From assembly GCA_001687465.1 (NCBI GenBank), contig LVLI01000097.1:60217-124216 (forward strand): a DNA stretch of 64,000 bases. The letters run 5' to 3'. Source of the stretch: Halocafeteria seosinensis. Its lineage: Eukaryota > Sar > Bigyra > Bicosoecida. A program made the position numbers and the translations under genes. The notes beneath the pieces were generated by a model that saw only the letters and a program-made list of their open reading frames with translations, did no database searches and was not told the origin of the DNA. Shown in pieces: positions 9,664 to 19,367 of this stretch; within the stretch, counting starts at the first letter, position 1, and every line of letters starts with the position of its first letter.

Positions 9664-12600
9664 TCACTTTTTCTCCTGTTTATGCCTGAAAATTGTGTAC
9701 TTCAAAGCTATCACGTTATTAAAGGCATTGCTTCCAGGGGCTAGTCGCTCGTATCGTCCAATGTGCCTCGGTGGCTCTCCGTACTGTCGGGGCTTTCGCC
9801 CTCCCAACACTTTATGTAGATCTTGATTTAATTGTTTCCTATCAACTTCTTCAATAACTCGACCTTGACCACTACCTAAACCACTACATGCCGATACCAT
9901 GTGCGGACGAGCTTTGCATTCCTTATGACGGCGGAGTCTTCTCTTGAGCACTTTTAATAGCTCCGATGTGTTAAATCCCAGGGGGTCAACGAGGGAAATA
10001 GTATCACGGATGAGTTCCGTCTTTACCCTTTCATCTAAAGGGCTGTAAATACCCATGCTCGGACTCGAATTGATTTCTATCAGCCAAGCTTTGAGATTCC
10101 TATCAATGAGAACATCGTAGCCGAATAATTCGAAGCATGTGGGCTGCGCAGGGATCACATCGTCGGCACAGACCAAGCTCTTCACTATCAAGTTACAAAT
10201 GGACTCCCATACTTTGGTAGAATCTATACCCATGGTGGTTAATTTCTTCCAGAGAAACTCCAGAGAGCACTTGGTACTTGCGACATGCTGCTCGTCTCCG
10301 TCGTTTAGAAACGGTGGCCAATCGTACGGATCCGAGTCTTTCTGGATACTAGTATTCGTTAAATGCATCATCTTATCTGTAAATTCCGAGTCAATGTCAT
10401 ACGCTTTCGAAGAGATTCTGGCAAATCCTTCATCGTATATAAATGCTTCAAGCGGGCTAAAACTGGTGACGAGAACGTAAATCCGCAAGTCGAACTTGAA
10501 GCCTTCAAGCAGGAGAGGATTGTCGACGTATTTTTGGATAACCGCTGTACACGAGTAACCCACTTGAGAAATATTGTCAATGAGACGAATACCACGACCT
10601 CGAGACATGCCGATAGGTTTCAAGATCCATAAGTTCGATTTTGGTCCTGTTTCGGCATTCGCAGTTTGCCATCTTCTTTCCAGAGCCATTCTTGACTCCG
10701 CTATAGCTGCTCGATGACGCGCACTGAACGACTCTTGCTCGTTCGGCTTAACAGTGTCAAAAGAAGCTTTACCAAATGCTTCTGCAAATGCAACATACTC
10801 TTTCGGCAAGACGAAAGTAGGCGGCAACAGGGAAAATGCTGCGGCGAACTTTCCACCCAGACATTGATACCTTGATAGATTTCTCTGAAGAAGATCTTTT
10901 CGCGTTAATTCTTTGGCATGTTGGAAATGATTGACTCGTTGCCAAGCCAACAGTTTGCTTCGACGAATGTTTGGTTTACTCCAAGTCCAAAGGAGTGACC
11001 AGAGTAGTGATTCATTGTCAGAGTGAGCACCTTCCGAACCGACCGATATTGCTGGTAAGGGCGACGGCTGCCACTCAGGAAACGCTTCCATCACTTTGGA
11101 GACAACCGTATGCACCTCGTAGCGAGAGGATCTAACCAAATAAAACCTTGCTAGTGTATCCACCACTTGTCCCGTCAAACCATGAGACGCCTCATTGGCT
11201 GGAGCACTATCTGAAGAGTAAGACTGTAACATGTCTATCCACTCCGAAGCAAGTGTTTCTGCGGATAGTCGCCCCGCGTCATTGCCTTGCTGCTTGGAAG
11301 TATTGGCCAAGCCACCAGCAGCGACACGACCCACTTTGCTATACTTCCCTTGGCATCCAACGAATATCTCCTGGAATTCCGAGAAACAGTCAGAATAATC
11401 AATCGGGGCGAATTCAGGTTGTTCAGACTGAGTTGTAGAATCATCAACAGTATTTTCTGTCCTATTGGCCGGTGCTTCAGCCTCCGACGCCGTAAAATCC
11501 GAGTAACAGTCATGATTACCACTGTCCTTTGAAACCTCATACACTTCAGTTGGCTCTTCATTGTCACACACTCTACTTCTATCCAGGCGATCATCAGCTT
11601 TCTGGCAAGCGCCACTGCATAACTCGTTGAGCTTTTCCCTAAGCCGATCACGGGAGGAAGGTTCGGCAACTGTAGTGTCTTGCACCACATGAGTGTGTTT
11701 GCAGTTTTGGCTGATGTGCATATCAACCTGCGCAGATGAAAGTTGAGTACAATGAGTCAGTTGTTCGGTGTTAGTGCACTCAAGATTGTTGTTGCGCCCC
11801 TCAGTTGCCCCATCACTTGGCATCGACCGGTCTGATGAGCCATCATCACTCATCGAAGCGGACCGAGAAGTTTTCTCCGAAAGCGAATCTTCAAATGCAA
11901 TAGGGGGCTCGACTGAAGCTTCCCTTTGTTCATCTTCGTCGGATGCCCTTGTCGTTTCTTTTACACTGGAACGCGTCTCGACCAGGGGCACAAAGGCCGC
12001 TGGGGTATCCGTTGGATCAGGCTGAGAGTGCGAGGGTTCTTGGTTTCGCAAATCCTCACTCTGAAAGTTACTTCCTGCTCCAGCCTCGATACGTTCCAAA
12101 TTCGTGACGCTAGAGTCACTATCACTTTTGTTAGATACTGAATCTGCTGTTTGCGACAGTTCTGAAGATTCTTGAAAGGTGTCAGTCCCCCTGTCCGGGA
12201 CTTCTCCGGCTTCTCGCTGAGTGCTATCGTGAACATCTCTCCCCGAATGTTCCTCCGAGCTGGCCTGATTTTCTGCTTGCTCAGTAGAGTCAATTTCTCG
12301 TCGCACATGATCGGACTCGTCTCCAAACTCATTGGGGTATTGGGAGTTGGCATGGATTAAGTCACTCTCGGTGTCAACTTGATTGTGCGCTAGAGCGGTT
12401 TCAGTCGTCAACGTTGTCTGCTGTCCACCCTCCGCTTTCGGCCTTGCGTATTCATCCTCAACAATACTATCTTCTTCGGAAGTGTGTGTAGAGGCATTGA
12501 CAGATGAAGGAAGCTGTTTCTTCTTAGACAGATCCCCTTCCTTGGACGTGTCGGTATTACGGGAAGACGGCCTCCTCTGAGACATGGGACGTGAGCGAGT

Positions 12601-13461
12601 CTTCTCTTCTCTTGAGTCCTGCGAATATTTTATACTGGCTCGCGGGTCTCTCTTTTGTGATCGCTGCTCATTCGATCTCTTGACAGTATCGCTTTTGTTT
12701 TTCTTCTTTCGACTAGTAGACCAATTGAGCTTTCTTTTGTTGGTAGCTGCAATAACGAACCCTGAATTATGAATATCTGGCTTCTCGTTTTCAAGACTAG
12801 GCAAGTGGCTTCGGCGCGATCGTTTTGCCTGGCCCTGGCGTTTTGATTTCTTCCCTTTCTTCACTGTATGTTGCCAGAGTGTCTCCAGACTATCCTTTGT
12901 GGACTTTTGGTCCGGTTTCGACGAGGGGCCATGAGATGATGCCATTGTGGAGATTGCCGTTTGATTGCTCGAGGCCGGGTACCCTCCACTGCTTTCCTCC
13001 GAGGGTGTTGCCACTGGTACACTAGTATTCCCCTCCTCTGCCGTGGTTGCGTTGATGTTTTGCACCGATGACTGAGATGAACCTTCCGTTTTCCGCTGGG
13101 AAGTGTTTGTTGTGCCAGTGGAATACTTGAAATCATCGCGTACCGCCTGCGTTGTCGGCTTCCTTTCGTCCCGGGACGTTGTTATCGTCATGTACCGCGA
13201 ATGCTTCAAACGATCCGCTGTCTCTTCATCCCCCGTCAGTAAGGCTTGAACTCTCGCTTCCGCTATGCGTTTATCCAGCTCCTGCCGCATCACGTCCAGC
13301 TGTTGTTCAGCGTGGCTCGCCAACGGAGTGCCATCAAACTCCCGTGATGCCAGCAGTGGTTCTAACTGGAGACGACTCTGCTCCAAAAGCTGTGTGGAAA
13401 GGTAAGGAACATTCTGAATGTCTAATATGGGGAAGGACTCCAAGTCCGGTGGAAGCGACAT
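9664..13461 (-). CDS. Tubulin-tyrosine-ligase-like (TTLL) glutamylase/glycylase
   Basis: A single 1265-codon exon. The first ~650 residues are low-complexity, rich in Ser, Glu, Lys and Gln, and look disordered, with basic stretches around 200-290 (KKGKKSKRQGQAKRSRRS). The TTL catalytic domain is near the C-terminus, about 930-1180. Features there are LWILKPIGMSRGRGIRLI (nucleotide loop), FDLRIYVLVTSF, HLTNTSIQKD and CFELFGYDVLIDRNLKAWL followed by IEINSSPSM (metal/ATP-binding end). TTLL enzymes add glutamate, glycine or tyrosine to tubulin tails, mainly in cilia and basal bodies. Motif wording is closest to the TTLL2/TTLL9 kind as I recall them, but amino-acid specificity cannot be read from this. 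The long acidic/basic N-terminus may be a targeting region. Together with IFT70 it supports a ciliated organism. Confidence 0.88.
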   Translation of the reverse strand: MSLPPDLESFPILDIQNVPYLSTQLLEQSRLQLEPLLASREFDGTPLASHAEQQLDVMRQELDKRIAEARVQALLTGDEETADRLKHSRYMTITTSRDERKPTTQAVRDDFKYSTGTTNTSQRKTEGSSQSSVQNINATTAEEGNTSVPVATPSEESSGGYPASSNQTAISTMASSHGPSSKPDQKSTKDSLETLWQHTVKKGKKSKRQGQAKRSRRSHLPSLENEKPDIHNSGFVIAATNKRKLNWSTSRKKKNKSDTVKRSNEQRSQKRDPRASIKYSQDSREEKTRSRPMSQRRPSSRNTDTSKEGDLSKKKQLPSSVNASTHTSEEDSIVEDEYARPKAEGGQQTTLTTETALAHNQVDTESDLIHANSQYPNEFGDESDHVRREIDSTEQAENQASSEEHSGRDVHDSTQREAGEVPDRGTDTFQESSELSQTADSVSNKSDSDSSVTNLERIEAGAGSNFQSEDLRNQEPSHSQPDPTDTPAAFVPLVETRSSVKETTRASDEDEQREASVEPPIAFEDSLSEKTSRSASMSDDGSSDRSMPSDGATEGRNNNLECTNTEQLTHCTQLSSAQVDMHISQNCKHTHVVQDTTVAEPSSRDRLREKLNELCSGACQKADDRLDRSRVCDNEEPTEVYEVSKDSGNHDCYSDFTASEAEAPANRTENTVDDSTTQSEQPEFAPIDYSDCFSEFQEIFVGCQGKYSKVGRVAAGGLANTSKQQGNDAGRLSAETLASEWIDMLQSYSSDSAPANEASHGLTGQVVDTLARFYLVRSSRYEVHTVVSKVMEAFPEWQPSPLPAISVGSEGAHSDNESLLWSLLWTWSKPNIRRSKLLAWQRVNHFQHAKELTRKDLLQRNLSRYQCLGGKFAAAFSLLPPTFVLPKEYVAFAEAFGKASFDTVKPNEQESFSARHRAAIAESRMALERRWQTANAETGPKSNLWILKPIGMSRGRGIRLIDNISQVGYSCTAVIQKYVDNPLLLEGFKFDLRIYVLVTSFSPLEAFIYDEGFARISSKAYDIDSEFTDKMMHLTNTSIQKDSDPYDWPPFLNDGDEQHVASTKCSLEFLWKKLTTMGIDSTKVWESICNLIVKSLVCADDVIPAQPTCFELFGYDVLIDRNLKAWLIEINSSPSMGIYSPLDERVKTELIRDTISLVDPLGFNTSELLKVLKRRLRRHKECKARPHMVSACSGLGSGQGRVIEEVDRKQLNQDLHKVLGGRKPRQYGEPPRHIGRYERLAPGSNAFNNVIALKYTIFRHKQEKK

Positions 13462-14049
13462 TGTCGCAACTTGCCGGTATTATGCACCAGAGGCCGTCTC
13501 CACTCCCCACACTGCTAACTGCGGGTGAATACACTATATTGTGCTTGAACAGACCCTTGGAATCAACATGAAGCGGAAGATGTCATTATTACGGGGTATG
13601 CGAGACTTCGCACCATCCTGCGACCTAACCCGGCGTGGTCCCTCTTTCTTTGTAAGCACCACAAATACGACCAGTTTTCTCCATACGGCAGATACAGGAA
13701 TACATACGACAAACAATGCTCATAACATAAATTTAGTGAAATTCACTGAATTTGCAGCGATACACTACCACTTAACGCTTATTGTTTCACACTTCTCAAT
13801 GAAGTGAAACTTCAACGGCCAACTTTGGTTGTGCTTGGCTTAGGTTCCTGGTGGTACAAGTAGGAATTTCCTACCCAACACACTGGGAAATACCGTCAGT
13901 CTTCGATTGTCTAATAAGAAACAAAGATATGTTCAATTGAATTGAATCATTAAATATTTAAGCGAAGGACGATAGTTTGGTGGTTCTCCGGGAACTCTAT
14001 GGTAGATCCTGAATCTTGTACAACAGGGTGGTGTTCCGGAGTACGGCAC

Positions 14050-14190
14050 CACACGTATATTAGTATTGCTCCTACCGGAGGACGTGTAGGCTATAAGCTA
14101 CGCTACACCGTGTGCGGAGTTAACCCCACCCCGAACCGCTCCAACATCTTCACCTTGTGGCGCATTAACGTGACCAGACAGTTCGGCCGT
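14050..14190 (+). repeat. Dispersed repeat, copy 1 (inverted relative to copy 2 at 40.85-40.96 kb)
   Basis: About 140 bp here is alignable, at very roughly three quarters identity by eye, to the reverse complement of about 40847-40967. Shared blocks include TATTGCTCC, GACGTGT, CTACGCTAC, ACATCTTCAC and CAACGTGAC/TAACGTGAC. The unit has no obvious terminal repeats in the portion seen. It could be a transposable-element fragment. Confidence 0.6.
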
Positions 14191-15507
14191 CATTAGCTTT
14201 CGAAAGTTCCGTATCTACCTTGTTCCTCTTGAGGAACTCGTTCGCTGTGCCATACAGTGGCATATTATAGTTTGTAATCTACTTTCATCTTATCTTGGTT
14301 TAGGTGAATGCATGATAATGCATGGTATCATGAGCACGCATGCAAACAAGCGCATCTCTTTAACTTATCGCTTCGCTTTAGAGCGTGCTACTGTGCCGCA
14401 TTAGCAGTTCTGAGTCTACCTCTTCGGTTTCTCCAATATTGACACTGCTCTGTGGACAAAGAATGTGCAATAGTTTGAGATCAACTGTAATGATACAATT
14501 TACTAAATGTACTATGCACACTTAATTGTTCCATGTCGACGAAACGACATGATATCGTCTACTTCAAGACTATCCCCAAGGGGAATAAAAAGGATGAGTC
14601 AACTCAACTCGTTGTCCGATCCATTTCAATATTTAGTCCTGTTTCCATACGGAGAAGCTGGGTAAGACCCCATCTAAGTCATGAGAACACAAACAAAAAG
14701 CTAGCCCTGATGAAGCATGCGAAGTACAGATTGCAGGAACGTCAACACGAATCTTCGCACTTCCTCCATGCGCGGAAACTGAGTCAGGAAGTTATCGTAG
14801 ACACATACTCCAGAATTGAAGAATTCCGACTTGACTACTTAAGAACTCAATAAGCGAATTTACGCAAGCAATTTTCTCCGGTCTACAGATGCGGTCGAAT
14901 CAGATGACACCGATGCGTCTTGCTTTGGCAAGCATACCCATATATTGCCAGCCTCGTTTTCGGGACGTCGGACGCAAATGCTGATGCTTTTCCCTATACT
15001 TTTGAAGATGTTTACTGTAGAAATCTTTAGAGAGCCCTATTATAGGTATCGGACAATATAAAAATAATTGTGATACTTATTTGTTACTATAACCTCAAAG
15101 CCTAACTGGAACGAAGTTAAACGCGAGCTTCGCCAACACCCACACATGTGTAGTACCAGTGGTATGTGACAGATAGCCCACCAAGGACGGAAGTCTACGT
15201 GCGGTCGTCCAAGGTTAAGAATACTATCGAAAGTGTCAAAATCTTCACAGGCGGGCAATATTCTACATACACATTTTGCGTTGAATAAACTTGTACACTG
15301 TAGATGGCTACGCGACTGTATGAGGCGTAGCTCGGTAGGATCCCAGGTTCACGTTTGGGTAAACTCCGTTGAAAGTTTGAAAAACCGTAGCTCCCAACCA
15401 TGTGAACTTAAGATTTATCAAGATTATTTTGCACTTACCATCTAAATCTGCCCAAACTGGAGGTAGACTGGGACGAATTGATCTCAACTCAGGCATTTTT
15501 GGTCCCA

Positions 15508-15606
15508 ACTGGGTTTGCCGTAGCCGACCCATGGTCGTAACCAGAGTTTGGCCTGTACCCTCCGATCATTCTTAGACCTAACTGGGTCTGCCGCGCCCGA
15601 CCCGGT
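15508..15606 (+). repeat. Short imperfect direct repeat upstream of the NTPase gene
   Basis: AACTGGGTTTGCCGTAGCCG (from 15508) recurs as AACTGGGTCTGCCGCGCCCG (from 15581), about 73 bp apart, each followed by ACCC and GGTC. The second copy ends only about 45 bp before the start codon at 15650, so it may lie in the 5'UTR or promoter. Function unknown. Confidence 0.5.
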
Positions 15607-15649
15607 CAACTACTGCACTGCTTCTGTTTAATAGGGCACAGCATAAGTC

Positions 15650-18415
15650 ATGGATGAACCTTTGTCGCAATACGTTCGCCGATGGGTGAAGAATGAAGCT
15701 GTGGCGGAAATGTTGCTTGAGACGTGTCACAGCTACAAGGAGCTGGCATCGCTTGAAATGCGTAATATAAAACCTGCAATACGGGCCATGGAACTCGATG
15801 ATGATGAAATTGTGCTCTGTATTAACCGGGTGGCTCTCCTCATCCATACCATGGGAAGAGCTGTTTGGGGCGACCCGGAACTCTACGAGCTTCGGCAGAT
15901 CTTTTCTGTAGAAGAGCCAGGCATCAACCCCAAGGACAGTAAAATAGACTCTTTGGAGGATTCTGATAACCTCATCTACAAAGTCTTACTTTTAGACTTC
16001 GCCGTAAACTCAAGGGAGATCATTAAAAGCATGGTTGGTTTCAAACTGGAGTACGAAGATGACTTCCCCATATTCGTTAAAAGTGGGAGGAATCCCGGTT
16101 CCGTTTTGGATGGACTAAATGGGAAACTGTTCACCCAGGGTCTCTTAATTGGGGACACAGGCGTGTATGACTTGATAAAACAGCTGAAAAACACGCAAGG
16201 CCAAGGGCGTATCTTAGTTGTGGTGCAGAGCCTCGGTGCCGGCAAGTCCGGGTACTTGTTTCGGTTGATGCAGGCCAATTTGAACAGGGATGGGATTTTT
16301 ATTGCATTTGCCACGCACGGTGAAGATAGGCAACTGAGGTTGCTACCTTTCTGGGAGAAAATCTTCCACTGTTGTACGAAACTGGAGGATCTTGAGGGCG
16401 TACACCTTCTGGTGCAGTCAGCAATTTTAGCTCATATACTGCTATATCTTCACGCACGAAAAAAACACGCGGACCCAGCAGCAGCCAGTGCATTGCTAGT
16501 TGCCTTAATGACCCATTCCCCTGAAGTGCTTGAGCCTGCTCTGCAAGAGTTAACTTACCATTTCTTTTGTCGAGGGCGGCAACAGAAGTATTTCTTCGAT
16601 AAGGCTCTTGAAGAGTTACGGGCGTCCTTTCCTGCTGACAGAGTCGTTACCTTACAATTTGACGAACCGGGTGCGTTCTTTCGGCATTCGTTCCCCCGTC
16701 TAGGGAAGCGGGATGACTTTCTCTCAGTAATAGTTAAAACTCTGTGCGGCTCAATGAAGCTCTCACGTCTGTACGAGGTATTGGTCACGGGGACAAATCT
16801 TCGCTTATGTGACCTTCATCGGTATGAGTCGGTTACGGTGTCCAGTCTTGCCTTGCCGGTGACCCGTTCACAACTTGAAGGCTTTATCGAAAAACATTTC
16901 AAGGGAACATCGAGGGGTATCGTGGACGCTAGGCTTGATATTGCCCCCTTCGTCGGCAGGCCATTGTTTGCGTCTGTATTGATAAAGCACCTGTGGCGGT
17001 TGCAAACGGGATGCAGGCGAGAACACAAAGAGATGACGAAGGACGCCGTTCACCAGGTATACAATTCCGCGTTGAGCGAACTGAAAACTATTTGCAAGGA
17101 TGCCGTATCTCGCATATGGACACCAAGAAAAAATCTCTACTCCTTTTCTGACAACCCTAACGAAGCAGAATTGCAGTATAACGTTGCCAAGTCTATCTAT
17201 CTCTTGTACATCCTTCACTGGGAAAACGATGAGCATGTGTGGCATGAACTACCCGGGCAAAGCGAGTTGCTGGCAAGTGCTGCTTTAGAAAGTGGGGCAT
17301 TTTTGGTGCTACCTTCTACCAAACCAGGCTACGTGAATCTGAAAGCAGAACCTACGATGTTAATAACACTTTCAGAGCTGTTCTTACCCACTATCCGAGA
17401 GTGGTTTTTGCAACGAAACGAAGTTGACTTCGATCCCTTTTTGGGAGTTTTCCCCAGTCAATCGTCTATTCCCAACGTCTCATTGAACACTGCCGATGGA
17501 GATTTGCATGAAATTGTGCTAGTATGGCACATCCTTCGCTGCTCCTTGGGAAGTCCGCAGGAAAAGGGCGTTCCTCTTCAAACTATTTTCAGTATGATAA
17601 ATCCTTCGGAACAAGTACTTCCCGAGAGCCTTGACGGTATCTTCGTAAAGGTAAAACGTGCAGCGCGTGTTCCTCATGTTTTATTGCAACAGACCATTGA
17701 TACAAGTAAGGTGTACTACGGCGTGAGCATCCTTGCGGGAATGGACGTTTTAGTATATGGTACGAGATATCATGAGGACAAGGAGAATGAAACAATCCCT
17801 ATAATTTTCCAAGGCAAATCGCAGCAATCGATATCGTTGCGCAGCGCCGTGGCTTCAACGGATCCTTCGCTTCAATATGTAAATAAGAGCTTACGAGCAG
17901 TGCTTGTCCACGAGGACGACACGGCGACAACACTTTTCAAAGAAAGCAAAGCAAAGGATGTGTATGTAGCGACCAAAGCAAGTGAAAGGTATCGCGGCAT
18001 ATTCGTGGAAAGACGCTTGAACGCTGAGAGCGAGCAGTGGAGCAAAGCAGTCCGAGTGGTTTTCGTAGCTGGGCAAGTGCAAGGAAAGACCTCCGCTCTT
18101 TTTAGGGAATATGCATCCAGTGACTCCCCAATATTCTTACTAGCTCCTCGGCAAGGTGCCTTTCCCGCGCACATACTTCAGCGTCTCCATGCTAACGTAA
18201 ACCAAGTATGGCACCCCACGGCGATTACATTGGAACCGGTAGGTTGGTGCTCACGAACGGGGATCGAAAGACTACAACTTTTCAAGAATATAAAGCGGCC
18301 TAAGTTACACAACACTGACATTGTACCGGCAGTGGCAGTTTCAAAGGATGGTTCCACTGAGAAAGACGAGTCCGATACAGGCGAGCGTGGGAAAGATTGG
18401 CGGGAGCAAGACTAG
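15650..18415 (+). CDS. Large P-loop NTPase with an N-terminal SAM-like region, function unknown
   Basis: Single exon, 921 aa. Residues ~1-65 (LSQYVRRWVKNEAVAEMLLE...) form a short helical segment resembling a SAM-type domain. At 187-201 there is a degenerate P-loop (VVVQSLGAGKSG), followed by a Walker B-like VVTLQFDEP (~332-340) and a sensor-like VLVTGTN (~377-383). Further on, GRPLFASVLIKHLW resembles the region after the NTPase core in Crinkler/RHS-type and STAND-type proteins. A second P-loop-like motif, AGQVQGKTS, sits near residue 806. The C-terminus is hydrophilic (KDESDTGERGKDW). No signal peptide or membrane segment is evident. I infer an AAA/STAND-type nucleotide-binding protein. Whether it is a signalling protein, an effector-like protein or a product of a mobile family is open. 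Confidence 0.6.
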   Translation: MDEPLSQYVRRWVKNEAVAEMLLETCHSYKELASLEMRNIKPAIRAMELDDDEIVLCINRVALLIHTMGRAVWGDPELYELRQIFSVEEPGINPKDSKIDSLEDSDNLIYKVLLLDFAVNSREIIKSMVGFKLEYEDDFPIFVKSGRNPGSVLDGLNGKLFTQGLLIGDTGVYDLIKQLKNTQGQGRILVVVQSLGAGKSGYLFRLMQANLNRDGIFIAFATHGEDRQLRLLPFWEKIFHCCTKLEDLEGVHLLVQSAILAHILLYLHARKKHADPAAASALLVALMTHSPEVLEPALQELTYHFFCRGRQQKYFFDKALEELRASFPADRVVTLQFDEPGAFFRHSFPRLGKRDDFLSVIVKTLCGSMKLSRLYEVLVTGTNLRLCDLHRYESVTVSSLALPVTRSQLEGFIEKHFKGTSRGIVDARLDIAPFVGRPLFASVLIKHLWRLQTGCRREHKEMTKDAVHQVYNSALSELKTICKDAVSRIWTPRKNLYSFSDNPNEAELQYNVAKSIYLLYILHWENDEHVWHELPGQSELLASAALESGAFLVLPSTKPGYVNLKAEPTMLITLSELFLPTIREWFLQRNEVDFDPFLGVFPSQSSIPNVSLNTADGDLHEIVLVWHILRCSLGSPQEKGVPLQTIFSMINPSEQVLPESLDGIFVKVKRAARVPHVLLQQTIDTSKVYYGVSILAGMDVLVYGTRYHEDKENETIPIIFQGKSQQSISLRSAVASTDPSLQYVNKSLRAVLVHEDDTATTLFKESKAKDVYVATKASERYRGIFVERRLNAESEQWSKAVRVVFVAGQVQGKTSALFREYASSDSPIFLLAPRQGAFPAHILQRLHANVNQVWHPTAITLEPVGWCSRTGIERLQLFKNIKRPKLHNTDIVPAVAVSKDGSTEKDESDTGERGKDWREQD

Positions 18416-19367
18416 CGGGTATTGAATGGAATACCCCGAATATACTCACGGCCCTAACGGTTACTCAGCGCACATACTTGGAGTGCTAGTGAAAGACAAC
18501 GTAACTGCTGGAACGTCCAATACGGCGCACGTCGTGTGAATGTCCTCGAAACAACTTTCCCACTAGCCAATATCGGTCTGGGGAAGACAGCGGCTAGTTG
18601 CGGTGGGTGGTGGGTGGGTAGTCGTTTTGGCAGTAGCGTTTGCTAGCCGAGGTAAAAGAAAAAGACCATACACATACATGATTCCTGTTCTCCTGGGCGA
18701 GTATCGACGCTCGGTAGAAAGCCGAAGGTAAAGTACAAATTAAAGTATGTGTTTCTTCGTTATTAATATATTTTTATTGTTCCATGTCAAGGAGGCAACG
18801 ACATGAAGATCGGGGTAATGGGTGGAGAAAAGGTGCCTTTTGGTCCGAGCAAATTAAGCATTCGAATTGATTCACGAATACACTGTATGCCCTTTAGGCG
18901 TGTACACGCGAGTTGCTCAAAATCGCGAAGAGACCTCGCCCGCATCCTGAAAGCTTCCAACGTGTATATTGTAAAATAATTTCCCCACAATTTCAATGGC
19001 ACACTTTTTCTAGTTTGCGAAATCACTAAAAGTATGCGTGAAATGTACCATTCACATTTATTCAGGCTCATTCCAAATACTACAGCTGCTTGGGTTCCAA
19101 ATACTGTACTTCCGAACGGAGGTTGAAGTTGAAGTGACTCCTCTAGAAGTACACGGGTGCTATACCACTCTTAGAGCACTTGGCAAACATTGATTTGCTT
19201 ATAGACACAAAGGCGCGACTGGAGTGTAAATATCCTGAAGTTTTGTTTCAGCTGCCCCATTTCAGAAGCCTTCCGAAACTGCGTGGGTGCTGGTGCAACT
19301 TCAACTTGATAGGTCGCATGGTCTACTTAGCTGCATTTATGCTGTTTTAGAGGCATTTACAGGGAAA
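18416..19367. other. Intergenic region before ESF1
   Basis: No recognisable gene. A minus-strand 94-codon frame (18787-19071) has plausible composition but no known similarity. A GGTGGGTGG run occurs at about 18602-18620. The right end should contain the ESF1 promoter. Confidence 0.45.

Larger units (their letters stand above)
13462..15649. other. Gene-poor spacer of about 2.2 kb
   Basis: Between the TTLL start and the 921-aa NTPase. It holds a dispersed repeat copy (14050-14190) and a short imperfect direct repeat (15508-15606), listed separately. A 106-codon plus-strand frame at 14533-14853 has balanced composition but no recognised similarity, and I do not call it. The rest looks like AT-rich spacer. 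Confidence 0.5.
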
